64,000 nucleotides of DNA. It comes from Trachelipus rathkii (taxonomy: Eukaryota > Arthropoda > Malacostraca > Isopoda > Trachelipodidae). This document shows, piece by piece, positions 14,241 through 28,330 of this stretch. Within the stretch, counting starts at the first letter, position 1. Each line of letters opens with the position of its first letter. Under the pieces are notes generated by a model. That model saw only the letters and a program-made list of their open reading frames with translations. It was not told the DNA's origin and did not search any database. The position numbers were made by a program, and so were the translations under genes. The stretch is from contig JABUQX010061579.1 in NCBI GenBank assembly GCA_015478945.1, forward strand, positions 1 through 64,000. Direction: 5' to 3'.

Positions 14241-17200
14241 GAATGATAATAAATAGAGAGATAATATATATGAATGAATTATATAATAGTAATATAATTA
14301 TAGAATAATTATAGTAATATAGATAATTTGAAGAATATACTATCTGAGTAATCGTAAAATACCTAGATAAATACAACCTCTCTCAAAGGATATAATGCTA
14401 TTGAGATATGCGACTTATAGAAGAAATATTCCGCAGTAAGATAGCCTTCAATTTTAAAAGTAATTAAAACAGTGAGTATTAAAAAAGTGAATTAGATACA
14501 TATCACGTTTCGATGCTAAGAAAGTACGATATGGCGAGCAAGTTTAATATACAGAGAGTAGACATTAGTTAATTAAGTTACTTTTATATAGACTCCACTT
14601 ATATTATTATTATTTCTTGAGTTGCCTAGATTAGGAGTAGATATTAACCACCCAACTACTATAATATGTCAATGTCTCAAAATTCACGAGGAAACTCATA
14701 AGTGAAGGACTCGATCTTACAGCTACTAGATAGTTAAAGAGAATAAGTCAAAGAGAAATAATGGTGAGGGGAGAGGTAAGAAGAGAGCAGAGAGAGAGAG
14801 AGGTTATGGGTGAAGAAGTTCAAGAAGAAGAGAATAGTTTAGATAGCCCTTTAGATAGAAAATATGTTTTGGAGACCGAATAAGTTGAGAAGGGAAGAGT
14901 AGTGGACCGCATGAGGAGAGTGGAGAGGTCCAGATGTCATGTTAGAAGTACAACTACAAAGATGAAGGTATTGATGGATTGACAGATTGCAGGAAGTGTG
15001 TAGAGCAAAATACAAGTATTGGGGAGAATCCAAGTGACATAGGTAGTGGCACCGTAAATTGTAGAGGGAAAGGAGAGAAGACGAGTAGATTTTCCAGAAA
15101 GATTAGGTCACGTAATGGAAATCGCAAAGTATATAGTCAACAGATACAACGCCGTGGCGATTGGAAAGAGAGAATTTACTCTCATCATATGTTTCGGGGT
15201 GAAAGATTAGTAGTGGATATTAAAGCAGAAATTATTATCCTCCAGTTGTAGAGCGATTGAAAAACATAGTAGATATTTATCTATTGCAAGCTCAAACTCA
15301 GAGATACCAAGCATTATTATTATCAAGGATATATCCTAAAAATTCATGTCATCCTTCCATCTGAGACAACTTCGCCCCTAGCTAGCCAAATCGCAATCCT
15401 CATATAATATGTGCAGCTTCGCGACTACTTTGTCGTAGAAACGTTCAAGATATAGAGAGAGTACGAGATATAAATGGTAATGAGCATGAACCGTGTAGAA
15501 TCTCATCATCAATTGCATACACCGAGAAGGTTTGAGACATAGAACAGCTTATTGACAGAAAAAAGAAGAGTGTTTTATACTCACATACAGCCTAGGAAGC
15601 CTCATATGAGACCGACCTGAGAATAGAATGAGGGAGATCTCTGTCACGCACAGCAGGGTAGCAAGATAAGAATGATATTCGCAATGATTATGCTGATTAT
15701 AAGTAATTCGACTGAAGGCAGAAAGTATATGAGTATAGCTCTTATGTATTTTGTGTCAAGGCAGTATCACTCCTTGATAGAAGCTATGAATTGAAGTATT
15801 CGAGGATGGCACCTTCTACCGCGCACAAATGCCAGGGAGTACTCGAGGAAAATCCAAGATTACAGAATGAGACAGATAAAGAAAGATGTACTTAGGTTAA
15901 GGAACATTAAAGTTTCGAAACAGAACAGCTATTTCATTTTTTCGAGAGACCACACTCATAACTGTCAAAAATTTTGACGAGAGTATAAAATTGTAAGCAT
16001 TGGAGAGGTGAGAGAACAGTCTTAGGAAGTACTTATAATGAGTCTAGTCGAATTTTATTAGTTGGGGGATCTAGAGGTATTTTAAGGATAATTAACATGT
16101 TACAAAGACAAAAAAACGAGTCAAACAGCTAAGCTTAATATTCGATCGGAAGTGCATCTATAGGATTTCATAACTTTGCACAGTTCGGGCAGTACAGACT
16201 AACATATAATAGTATAAATGAGTAACAAAAATTAAATTAGATGCATATAGTCAAAGGTAAGCTAAAATAGTTTGGAATTTTGAAGAAGGAGAGAGAGGAA
16301 ATCAGGACCAGGTATATTTAATTTTATATGGTTGGGAGCACGTGGAATAATTTTACAGCTACAGGTTTAATATTTAATCCATTATTTTTCTCATAAGGAG
16401 GAAAAGGCAAAGCACCTTGTTTATATAACAGAGAGGAGAATGCAGTAAAATAATCCATATTGCAAACTTAATCTAAAATATGCATAAAAATGAACCATAT
16501 CGTACTTGGTACTTTCTAAGTGAATATTCCTAGCTTATCATTAGTATAAGATCTGTGTTAAATAGCTAAACGATAAATGTTTGGGGTATTAGAATAGCAA
16601 AGATAACTTATGGTGTCACTATGTAACCTTAATAAATTACCGTAATACATATATAATTTTATATATAATATCCACTATTATTTATAGTAAAAAGTAAAGT
16701 AAAGGATATACATTAAGTATTTTAAAGTCTTTCTATAAAGACTGATACCAGTATTATAGGGATAAAAATCGTGAAAAAAGGACTCCGCTGTGGAAAATTC
16801 GGAATATAACAGATAGATATTTGTGGTTAGTATATGACATCAAAAGCGGTGAATATATTGATAGTCTATACAATTCCTTATTAGATTATTTTCATGAATG
16901 AGATTATTAGAATGTAACTAATATTCAAGAAGACGATTGAATAAGTAATAAGTTAATTTATATTATTCAATGTTATTTTATTACCAATGTTTATACAGGT
17001 GAAAAGGTATTTGCTTCCCCTTCTTTCTAACGACAAACAAAATATTGACCTTTATTAATTGATGTATTTATATCATGGGTAAAATGGATATTTACATATA
17101 CATCATATATTAAATGATAGTTATATGTTCGGCTGTGACGGTAAGCTGGCAGTTCCTTCACTAGAAATTCTTACTTTATAATATCGAATACAAGTACTAG

Positions 17201-18480
17201 GATGAAATAATTTATTTTGAGTGGGATATAGGATAATGCAATGAAACCACCATCCGGTTAAGTTTACCGCCATATTATGTTGATAAATAATATAAATTTA
17301 TTTCAATATATGCCTTGGATTAGTAGTTGGTAGCCCCCAAAAGAAAATTTCATGCCTTTTGGCACTGGTAATTATATATCAACCAATATTAATCTAACAT
17401 TAAAGGTGAGTAGATAGACTCATCTGAGCTTTGGGATGGTAGTAAACGATATATGTCCACTATATATAGATCTGAGAGCAAAAACATAAATATCCCTTAT
17501 AACACTTATTTTACATCTGGGCAGATATACAAAAAACAAAGTGCACAGACACATAATCAGGACAGGGTCAGAGCCCTAATCAAGACAGGCAAGGTGTACT
17601 CTTTCTGAGAGATCTCGCTGAGCCAGTCAAAATTTGATGGACAACGAAGTTACACCTAAAGAAAGTATGTGTATCAGTGAGCTTTATCAAAAAACACAAA
17701 CCGATGCTCTTCAGTTCGAAGACACTCGAGGAAGTCCGATTAGAGGAGAACCCAGTCTCTCTCACGGGCTCCCAGGATGGCCGATTCTATATACTAAGAC
17801 AGCGTAAAAATCGAGACCACGCCCATTAACTTAATATTAAATTACCGACACAGTATATATCACTAGATAAAAAGAATTCGTCGATTTTAAATAGTGAATC
17901 CTACAGTCGTTATTATAACAAAAAAGATATTATCCCCCGGTTCATCTCACAATAAAGATATTTTTTATGCAATAAAACAAACATGGAAAAGTTTTAAAAA
18001 AATCCTGCTATATGGACACTGCATAATTAAGGAAGATACTAAGGTGGTTGCTGTATAAAATAATATTGATTTATATTCTCCAATAATTTATGAAAGATCA
18101 GACAAATGAGCCTTATTATGCAAAAATTGATACGTACATTTATGGAGTTAATGTCTTGCAAAAATCGATAATAATTTTTTATCTATCAGGTGTTATTGAC
18201 TAATAATACAGGGTAAATTCTAGCAAAAGCTATGTTAATGTTATCTCAATACAGATTATACATTATAAAAAGAACTATACAAATTTCGAAATTATCAGAT
18301 TCTACTATATAACATAGCATAAGAATATTCCAGAATAGTAAACATAATATAGAACGCCAGCAAAGGGTAGATATTGATGCGGACGACCAATATCATATAT
18401 TATAGAATAAATTAGATAACGCACTCATGAGATCATTATAAGCTCACCTGAGTCTTTTAGCTAATTAACTTAGTTACAGG
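14240..18480. other. Unassigned region, purine-rich at its start
   Basis: Another purine-rich patch lies at 14,750-14,830. The rest has mixed composition with no recognisable protein, RNA gene or transposon end. The longest open frame is the 90-codon one at 14,979-15,251, which has no motif I recognise. Confidence 0.45.
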
Positions 18481-18699
18481 TTTTGAACTATTTCAACGTA
18501 ATTGTCTAACACTGGGGTCACTATTAACAACACACTAATATTTATCTACTATCATCATTATTGTAATCACTATTTACCATTGAAGTATATCGACACATTA
18601 AATATCATCATTATTAAATCATGACCTCACACCACTATCATTTTTATCAATACATATTAACAAACTAATCACATCTAACCATATGAATATTAACACATC

Positions 18700-18850
18700 A
18701 CATCACATTATTATTATATGATTCTATTAGATTATTTATTATGATATATTACTACTATTATTATTTTTATTATTATTATATTATTATATATATTATTATA
18801 TTATTATTATTATTATATATATTTGATTATTATTATTATTATATATAATT
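18700..18850. repeat. (ATT)n/(TA)n microsatellite
   Basis: Dense ATT/TTA triplet repeats with interspersed TA runs. The flanking 18,480-18,700 is itself a low-complexity AT-rich, C-containing stretch of similar texture. Confidence 0.75.
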
Positions 18851-18939
18851 ATTTCATTATCAGTACATTTCACTATCACATACATTAAATAATTATTACT
18901 ATTCATATACCATTTGATGGTGTACATATAGATATAGAC

Positions 18940-21900
18940 TATCTTCATGGGAAGATAAAGGGAAATATTTTGAGGATTCCAGCCCCAGTCAGCTGATAAT
19001 AACCCTCCTCAATGGGTAATGGCGAAGACGTTGTCATCCTAATTCCGTTCTCTATATATAAATTGAAGTAAAAGCCTCTTTTTGCAGTGTAATAAAAATA
19101 TTGTGAATTAATTTCAAATTTCTCAAAAAGAAATTACGTGATCCTTTTTGTGCTGGTTTCGAATATCATACGCTGACCTAGTTTGGATACTGTTAAAATC
19201 TTTTCTTCTTCTTCCCATCACATCTTCCGTCGGCTTCTTTGTAGATTGACATAATATCTCCTAATTATTTTGATAATGCTTTAAAGGTGAATAGTGGAAG
19301 AGCTCGAAAGTTAGCGAATATGACCGAAAAGCAAGTAACCCATAATGCTCCGCAACAACTTTGCTGGTCGCAAAAGATTCGTATTGAATTAACATAAAAA
19401 GTACATGACTATATACAAAATTTATTGGTGATCAAGATGTGAGGCCTTAAAATAAGCTTATTTCGCAAATTGGGCGTGGCGTTAAGCATAACTTTCTTTC
19501 TTAACTAAATTCTTCCTCCGCACTGAGAACACCAGCGGAATAATCATACCTCCATTACTATACGAATGTATTATAACAAATTCATTTGAAATAACCACTG
19601 CATGATCACCCGGTTCTCTTCTCGCATGACTGAATTTGGCACCTAATAGAGGTAGTCCTCTTCCGCAGCCATGTCAGGTCTTTTAAAAAAACACTCCATA
19701 TGTATTTATGTGTTAATCGTGTTGTCGATCGCCTATCTTCATCAATTGGACTTGTTAAGAAAAACAATTCTTTCTGCGGCGAGATTTAGTCTTGTGAAAT
19801 CATCCTTTAGGAACTAGACCTAACAGGGCTAAGGCGAACGCTAAAGACTGTCGGAAGATAGCGGGATGGCGTCTCAAGGTCCTCCTGAGACTTCTGCTCA
19901 TCAGATACTCAGTGTGTGATAGGAGAAGGAAAATGACTAATAATCGCTGGAGTTGTAAAAGATAGCAGATATAAGGTCGGACTTGCCAACATAGTTCCGC
20001 TCGCCTATACAAAAGTGGGTGGAGATATGTCGGGAGGCTCTGTGAATAAATCTGAATGTCTCTCACCCTAATCGAAATACAATAAACAGACGCCGCATCA
20101 AACATGTTCGTACGATGTACATTTAACCCAGTACGACACAGACACATATGAGCTTCATTTAAATCATTAGCCTATCTCGAGTATCAGGTTTTTTTTGTGT
20201 ATAGTCTCTGGGTATATGGTCACCTTACGTCATTAACTAAACTTATAAACACACAAGTGGCAAACGTACACACACACAATCGTGAGTACGATCCACTCAA
20301 GAGCGAACCGGGGGAAGCACAAGAAATATATTATACAGTGAAGAAAAGGTGATCACTTATTGTTCTTTTAATTGTACATTTATGTAACTAAGGTACACAC
20401 TCCTCTTTATACAGGCCCCGTCCTCGCGGGGGTCCCCCCCCCCCCCTCCTCCCCCATATTTTGTTCGGACAAGCACAAGTTATAGAGAAGAATCGACCTC
20501 TAGGATAGAGATCTATGCGGATGTTATAGCCTATGGAGAGCTTACGACCCCCTATTATTGGATGAGAGCTTAACCTTTTTCCTGACTGACTCCAAACTGT
20601 GACAGATACCGAAGGTGAGATACAAGAGTTTGTAACACCAAGAGTATACCATATTATTTATATGATCCTAGATCGCGTGATATAGATGACTCTTAAAAAC
20701 AACTCTGTTATCGTAAAATCACACTGTTTTGATCTCGATTCTGCGTAATAATATTCGGAGACCTATTAGTACTGGATTTGGTTCTCTTGAATCCCATGTC
20801 GATCTACATGTGGCCATTAGGGATACATAATTTTGTACCGATAGCAGACAGATACGGATAAGTATTGGGCGCCTGTTGGAAGGTCTCAATGACCTGGTAA
20901 TGCCCAAGATAAACAGGAGTAGATCAAATACTTTCCAATTGGAATGAGTGAAACTTAAATGTAGATTCAAGATGATGGCCAGGTAGTGCCAGGTGAGTGC
21001 CAAGGAGTGCCTCAAATAGGATTAGTGGGCTGAACGAAGTTAGTCCATTATTTGGAGCCAATGAAGTGTCTTGGGTGCGGGCTAATGCGGGTGGAGGGGC
21101 TCGTATCATCAAATCAAAGTTAAAAGTTGAAGGTTTTCGTCCAAGTCATGTTTATTTATGTGTTGACCCTTGATTGTCATCATAGAAGAGAAGCCAAATG
21201 CGCTCCATATCTTAGGAATGGAGAGATGCCATATCTCCAAAAGGCAAAAGCGAGATTCAGAAAATACGATGACTAGCACTTTTTTTGTGAGGGCGTTAGA
21301 GTTGCAAAGCTCCAATATGAATTCCGTTTGGGCTTTGCAAAGAAGTCTATGCCCCTCGGAACGATTTGTCCAATGAGAACATTCAGGTTTGGTTTGCTTT
21401 TTTGAAAGATCCGGCACCCCATATTTGGAGTTAGAATGGGACTCCTCCATGGGTAACCAGATTTTCTCATGCACAAATTGATACACCAAAAACGGCTAGT
21501 TGCTGGAGCAAGCTAATGTCCTTATCACGCTTGGAGGAGCTGCGTTTCTCTTATTTTCTTCCACCATACCACTTTTATGATCATAACGGCACTCGAAGCG
21601 GTTAGAAATGAGAGGTGGGCTCGTGACCACAGAAATGCTAAAGTTTGCCCCCTATTATGGAACTGTAGAATCCCGCTCTAGTTTTATTACGTGCCATGAC
21701 GATCGGAATTGGGTAGCAAATAAGTAACGAAAAGTTCTCTTAAGGGGAGATTCTTCTATATCCAGAATACCTCTTTAGGAAGAGAGGTTCTTGTTATTTA
21801 TCAAACATTATTGGAGACCTATATATATGAGCTCAGAATATATCCCTTTACTTGCACACAACAGCACAACCTCACAACTCACGAGGATCATTAGTGAAAG

Positions 21901-22560
21901 ACGTGGGTAATGGCACATACGCAGAATGTGGTGTTTTTCTATTATTTGACATATCATTATTATACATCTGATAATCTGACATTACATCTAATTTATAATG
22001 CTAGTCTACTCACATCTCATAACCTAGACACTTACCTCTAAGATCCCATTCCTATTCAGATTTCAATCTATTTTACATCTTGGGGGTTGGAATAGTGCTT
22101 TCATACACATCTATTAGAAATGCGGCTCATCAGATAGCATCTTTGATCGCTTTTATCTATTTACAGCGAGTTGCAGTCAGAAACCTGATTTGGAGATAAT
22201 ACTTGAAAAGAGTTTATAAAAATGTATCAATAGGGCTAATTTATCGAGATAGCAGATGACAATCTGTTGGTATATGTCCTTATACAGCACTAATCTCGAT
22301 CGAGTTTGGAAGTAAGTCTCTTTTATCACTTTTCAGCATTATGAGAAATGGCCCTTTGTGAAATGCTTAGGCTATAGATAAGTGAATCAACTCCTTCTAT
22401 GAAGAGTTATCATCTTTGAATGACATCTTGATGACGTATCATATAAGAATAAGGGTGTATCACTCATATATTGGAGGATTCATTTTTGTTCGAACTTGAC
22501 GCATAGCATCAGGCATTTGTGAGATGGCTCATCTCTACCCTACACAAGAACCTCGAGAGT
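18940..22560. other. Unassigned region of higher GC
   Basis: Overlapping open frames on both strands occur at 19,800-20,147, 20,719-21,112 and 21,109-21,489 (115, 98 and 126 codons on the minus strand), but none shows a motif I can assign. The presence of comparably long frames on both strands points to composition and not to a gene. A C-run hairpin lies at 20,415-20,455. Confidence 0.45.
20415..20455. repeat. C-run with CCCCG/CGGGGG hairpin
   Basis: A CCCCG...CGGGGG inverted repeat is followed directly by a run of about 14 C and then two shorter C runs. Homopolymers of this size are error-prone in long reads. The minus strand would be a long G-run. Confidence 0.7.
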
Positions 22561-23080
22561 AATTTATAAATCTCGGTCGTCTCCTCCTAGCTAGCATCGG
22601 AACAGGCTAGGGCAAATCCTTTAGGATCTAGCCAATGAAGCGTCTTTGCTTCACACGCTAATAAGGCCGACAAACCGAGCGGTTCATCCGCATCTAGCGA
22701 TCAGGCCTCTGCCAGGGGTACCAAGGGTCACCGGTTCTCCTCACAAAGGGGTTAGGGTCAGCGGGTCAAGCAAGTGGATTGCGGCTTCACAAATCTTCAT
22801 GCAACAGAAGCGTTACGCCACAGGTGCCCTCCTCCATAGAGTATACCCGAGTCCACCTGGCGCTCGCATAACGTCCCAAGCTGCCATAACTTCTGCCTGC
22901 GGTGAACAATGCACAACCGACGTCAGCAGCCTAGACAAGAGACAAGCCAATAGTGCGAAGAGCATACCAGGGACTACGAAATACTCGAGAGACCGCGTTG
23001 CACTCAAGTAGTTGACAGACAAATGATGTGGTCCAGGCACAGGAGCGCGATATAAAATATGAAATTCAGATGCCAGGGTC
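22560..23080. other. GC-rich block with ORFs on both strands
   Basis: This block is clearly richer in G+C than its surroundings. A 121-codon plus-strand frame (22,646-23,011) and a 109-codon minus-strand frame (22,813-23,142) overlap. Neither contains a motif I recognise. The plus frame is rich in proline, serine and arginine; the minus frame has a hydrophobic stretch near its middle. Two adjacent hairpins precede it: GGCTAG/CTAGCC at 22,605-22,633 and TGAAGC/GCTTCA at 22,636-22,653. It may be a fragment of an unidentified mobile element or an exon, but the sequence alone does not decide. Confidence 0.3.
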
Positions 23081-25290
23081 ACATAAATAATTTCAAAACT
23101 GGGACCAGCAGAGAGGGATTCGTCTATCAAAAATGTATCCACTTATAAGTCATTCATTTTATTAACTCTATCCGGTATACAAGTTTTATTTATATGAAAA
23201 CAATATTTACTTGTCAAAGAAATAAGGAAAAATCTAGATTTCGGACTTTGCTTTTATAAATCTAATTATTTACCTATCGGTTAATTTTTAATATGTTAAT
23301 AATTATATTATATAAAAATTGTAATGATAATAAATTAATAAACTAAAGTGTTACTTAGATTTATTATATATATCTATTTATTAATTACAAACAATTTATA
23401 CGAAATTTATTTAAAAACATATTATACATACATATACTCATTAAAAAGTACATAGTATAAAATCAGTAAATCATCAATTAAAGTTAGTACAGTATAAGCA
23501 CATAGGGATTAGATATCCTATGATATTTTTATTACTGCTTTATACAGTTTTAATACATCAACTTATATTAACTTAGCTTACTCATTTGTTAACTGCTTAA
23601 AACATATTTAATGTGGACCCCATTTTTTTATATATTGGTTTGACTCGTAATATTTACGTTTAGGTTATTTAGGTGTTTACATCACATTATTATGGAGGTT
23701 AATACTTATAAGAGTATTCTTTAAAAAAGATGCTAAAGGGATATATGTCAGTAATCGTAAGGTTACGGTATAGAGATGAACACGATATATAAATAATCTA
23801 CACTGTATGTATTAGCGGGTGATTAGTCTAATATAATCTTCTAATTAAGATTTTACTGCTACGATTTATTACATCACACTCTATGATTTTGTATCGCTAC
23901 CTCATGTGTATGTCAGAACCACCTTGCTTATATAACTAGCGCCATGATTATGAAATCACTGCATATAACTATTATATATTTTATAACTAGCTTATATTAT
24001 AAAACTCACATGATTTATTTATCTATTACTAATTACCTTATAAATAGCAATAACATCGATAAATATCATATAGAGATTAACCGTACTTTCGTTTCTCTTT
24101 TGATACTATTCATACTACTTGAGAGTATTTCTAGTACTTTATAAAATAATCATCATGTATTTAATATACTAGCTTAAATATAAATTCATCAAGTTATAAC
24201 TTCTTAATACCAATACGCTTAACTACTTAACTCATATAATATATATATTAACAATTATTTATTTTAATTTTATATTTTATAGAATTTTTTATCTGGTATC
24301 TACCCGTAAAAGCGGTTAGAAGTACGTTTAAAAATATAGAAGAGATATTACAACAAGAAAGATATATAACTAGATTTAGAAATAGCATAATAAAATAAGT
24401 TACAAACCATATACAACCTTACACAGAGTTCTATCCGTATATTTTGAGAAAGTCAGACAATCGACACACCATCACTATACAACAATACTATAACAAGTCC
24501 TTGATATCTCTAACAACCAATAACATCAATACGAACTTCAAAATACGGCAACACAAATTTTACAAGATAAATTGCAAAAATTAAAATACTAACTTAAGTA
24601 ACAGAAGGAGTAAACAAAATTATCATTTATAATATCGAGAAGCTACTTCTTTTCAAAATATAAAAGTTTTAATAATAAACAACATGGGAGATAAACAAAA
24701 TTTCATTGATGTTATCAAAATCTCAAAAAAATCAGAAATTAAAGCTGAAACATAAATAAGAGATAAAACTAAACATAAATTAAGTGGGAAGCTCTTAAGC
24801 TTAAATAATAAATCAGAGATGAATTCTCAAAAACACACTCAAGATATTTTGACAGCAGTCCCAGGACATCAGAAAAACTTTCTTCGCAAGTTTTTCAAGG
24901 CGACAGGGCCAGTGCAACCCCCCCCTTTTTACTTGTTTTTTTTATTGCTTGAAAAAACTCCCTGGAACGGGCCCGGGATCAAACTATTCTGCCGTCCCTA
25001 TAGAAAACACGATTTCTTCTGGAGAGCTCTGGGGAAACGCATTTTTGGAGGCCAACATGAAAAAAGTGCCCTAGTTCATTGAAAAAAGGGTGGAAAACCT
25101 ACAAATGAGTAGTATAACTCAAGGACCTAGCATACGAAAACATTATTTGGGTTCCTGTAAGAAAGAGTTTTCTTGGAGTTGCTCCACGAATCAAGAGTTT
25201 CGAGCCAAGGAAAAAGAAGATGCTGGTCCACTGACAGGGGAAAAGTTCCCTATCCGGAGGAGATGTGTAGAGTTATATAATATAGTCATT
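23080..25290. other. Unassigned AT-rich region with a moderately GC-rich patch
   Basis: The sequence 23,150-24,800 is AT-rich and contains nothing recognisable. At 24,819-25,293 the GC content rises and two consecutive plus-strand frames of 87 and 67 codons occur (24,819-25,082 and 25,090-25,293). They have no motif I can assign. The patch ends abruptly at a (TA)n block, a common setting for decayed transposon insertions here. Confidence 0.35.
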
Positions 25291-25575
25291 TAATAATATA
25301 TTACATATTATATAGCAATATATTATATATATTGATGTAATATATTATTAGTATATAATACTTGCTCAATAATAATACTAATATTATCTAATATATATAT
25401 GTATTAACTGATATATATATCTAACACATATATATAAATTATATATTATAGATTACTATATATACTATATTTTATATAAATATATATATATTATATATAC
25501 TAATTATTTAGTTTATTATATAGTGTCATATTATAATGTTGCATATTATACGTATATATATATATATATATAACA
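25290..25575. repeat. (TA)n-rich block
   Basis: Long imperfect TA array with ATT interruptions. Confidence 0.8.
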
Positions 25576-27480
25576 TCATTTATATATAACTATATATAGG
25601 AATATTTGATGTTCGCAGGCAGGCTATATATATGGAATATTACATTAAAGTATATTAGGCTAATTATTGATTTATCATATATCACGTATTTAGTAGAGAA
25701 TACTTAGCTTATTTGATTGAAGATATTAATATATATATTATATAAATATAAGTTAACTTTTTGTTTTAAGATTGAGTTAGTATTGATTATTGATATATAT
25801 TTATGATAGTATTTATTGATTAGTTATTATTATATATAAATCTATATATATGATTTAATGAGCTTAAAAGGACCAAAACAACTAAATCAGTTAATTAACT
25901 TACAAAAATCGATTGCCGGAGCTAGTTTTTTTTCGGTGTGAATCAAATCTTCTGTACCCATTCCCTCAGAGGCTTAAAAGTTAACATGGAATTAAGAAAA
26001 ATTTAATAAGCCTCTTAGCAATTTGGAAAAGAGTATAAAATATCAATAATATATAAGTAAGTTCAAAAATCAAAGGTACGATCAGTAGATTAACAAAGGA
26101 TTGTCAATGGCGCCAAAATATTTCTCTTTTCAAGATTAATAACATGAACAAAAATTAAATTACTTATCTATTTTAACTAGGTTCTGTGGTGTCCATATTA
26201 ATATCAAAGGATTCCTCAAACAAATTGGAGATCCGGCTTCAATGTTAACAAAAATGCTAAAATTTATTTAGAAATTTTGTATCTTTATTAGGTGACTTTG
26301 ATAGCAGAGAATGCGAAGTTATACAGCCCCGAATAGGCGGGGAAATCGCAACATGGACAACTAGTATTTTTCGCAAAGAATTTGAAGTGTAGATCAGCCT
26401 TTGGTGTTCGGCGATGGGGATTCGAAAGAACTTCGAAGTAGTATCTCTACTTTACCCACACTAAGATAAATTATATACAGCACATTACACTATAGTTGAA
26501 TATTATATACTATATATAATATATCAGAACAGTATAAATCTCGTAAACGAATCCTAGTTAGTTAAAAACTAAACAGGTGGTTGAATTATGCTTTTAGGTA
26601 TACATTATAATAATCAACTTTCAGCTATCACATGCATTACCACACACCTTTATCGGCTTAAATACACTTACACCATATAATCTCATACTTATATATTACA
26701 TCTATAACTATATATTATATATATATACCTACACGACTGGCCCTCTCTTTTATTTCGTTCACCGACAATTGTAATCAGTACTTATAGCGAACAACCATGT
26801 CCTTTCAATGCTTATTCGGCTAAACAAGTTCAAATTCTTTTGTAATATTTTTTTAGGTGTGAAGGCTATTTATAAATGTAATAATATACAACAAATCATG
26901 GAGTTACTGGATAGCATACCACCCTTCACACAACATAATAGATGTATATATTATATATACACATATACACATACGCATATTATATTTAACTATTTATATA
27001 ATAATTAATATATTAATACACTTACCACAACATAACAGACTACTATACTTATATAATATAGCTATAATTTACTACATATATATAATATAGTATAATATAT
27101 ATGATTAAAATATATATATATACTATATAATATAGATATTGATATAAATATATTGATATTATATATTATATATTAGATACTATTCAAAAGTTTAATATTA
27201 GTATATATATTATTTACTAGATAAGAAGCTGTTTCAATTAATTCTCAAAACTACAATATAGCTACAGGAAAGGAATAATTGTATGGAACCTTGGGCAAAA
27301 TTTTTACACTGTAAAACTCGTATTAAACATAAAAAAAGACAATCAAACTCGCGCACAAACTCACAATAAGTCTGTAACAGTGGAAGAAAAAAGCGGGAAA
27401 TTACACTTCTTTGGAAATGCTTTGTAAAAAATTTTTAGTTAGAAAATGTATTTAAAAAATTATATAAACATAAAAATTCG
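25575..27480. other. Unassigned AT-rich region
   Basis: Mostly AT-rich with further TA blocks at about 26,690-26,730 and 27,020-27,190. The patch at 26,280-26,460 is richer in GC, but six-frame reading gives no recognisable protein. No gene seen. Confidence 0.5.
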
Positions 27481-27484
27481 GGGC

Positions 27485-27805
27485 TAATTTTTTTTTATGC
27501 GGGCGGGAGCTGGGGAAACATAGTAGCTACTAATATATATATTATTTGTAAAGGTTTATCACTTATACCGCCCAAATGTAGGGGGCCCCATCGAGCCGAC
27601 GGGTGAAAACACAGGGGGAGCGTTTTCCATCCCCCGTAGGAGGGTCGGAGGAAACCCCCGCGATCACCAAATACCAACGAGTCGGGGGTTTCCCGGAGAC
27701 CCCTCCCGAAGGGGGGGAATTTAGTCCACCCCGTAGTTCCCGGAAGGGCCGAGTACAACCCCGACTCCTGCATAGTGCGCGTAATATCACCCCCTTGGGG
27801 TAGTC
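27485..27805. other. G/C-run island
   Basis: About 320 bases packed with runs of three to seven G or C on both strands, set in otherwise AT-rich DNA. Open frames of 66-92 codons exist on both strands because the block has few stop codons. They give glycine/proline/arginine-rich translations with no assignable domain. Several runs can pair (for example GGGG with CCCC segments around 27,690-27,730) and could also form G-quadruplexes. Its 3' side abuts a very T-rich tract. It could be the terminus of an unidentified element. Confidence 0.4.
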
Positions 27806-28138
27806 TTTTAGTTTAAAAAAAAAAGCAAAATTATAGAAAGTGTCTATTTTATTTTTTTAACCAGTTAACCAATATAAAGGTCAATCTAACCAACTAGGGC
27901 TTTTTTCCCCTATCCATAATTTTTACTATAATATTTTCCATAAATCTTTTTTTATTTTTTTATTATTTTATTCTTTCACATTTTTCCTAATTATCCAATT
28001 TTTTTACGAGAATAAACACATCCATTTTTTCTCGTATCTCAACATACTGGTTAGTTATTTTTTTTTTAAGTGTTTAAATTTTCATTATTTACTAGGGTTT
28101 TTTTTTTCTTTTTTATCTTTTTTTTTTTTTTTTTCTTT

Positions 28139-28194
<56 letters not shown>

Positions 28195-28330
28195 TTTTAA
28201 TTTGTTTTTTTTTTTATTTTTTTTTTGGCAACTCTTAGCGGATTTTTTTTGTCTTTTTCTTTTTTTATTTTTTTCTGTTATTTTTTTTTCCTTTTTATAG
28301 CTCTATCTTTTGTAATTCTTTTTTTTTACA
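27806..28330. repeat. Poly-T-rich tract with T53
   Basis: A T-dominated tract with an uninterrupted run of 53 T at 28,141-28,193. The apparent 76-codon phenylalanine-rich frame through it is a composition artefact. On the minus strand this is a poly-A tract, which could be the tail of a retroposed sequence, but no recognisable retroelement body is attached. Confidence 0.7.

Noticed and set aside
13945..14376. 143-codon minus-strand ORF rich in Leu/Ser/Ile/Tyr
   Set aside because: It results from a GA-rich plus strand and has no protein-like features.
21109..21489. 126-codon minus-strand ORF with an overlapping 67-codon frame
   Set aside because: Open frames occur on both strands over the same bases and none shows a recognisable domain; described only as part of an unassigned region.
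28070..28300. 76-codon Phe-rich ORF
   Set aside because: It is a translation of the poly-T tract.
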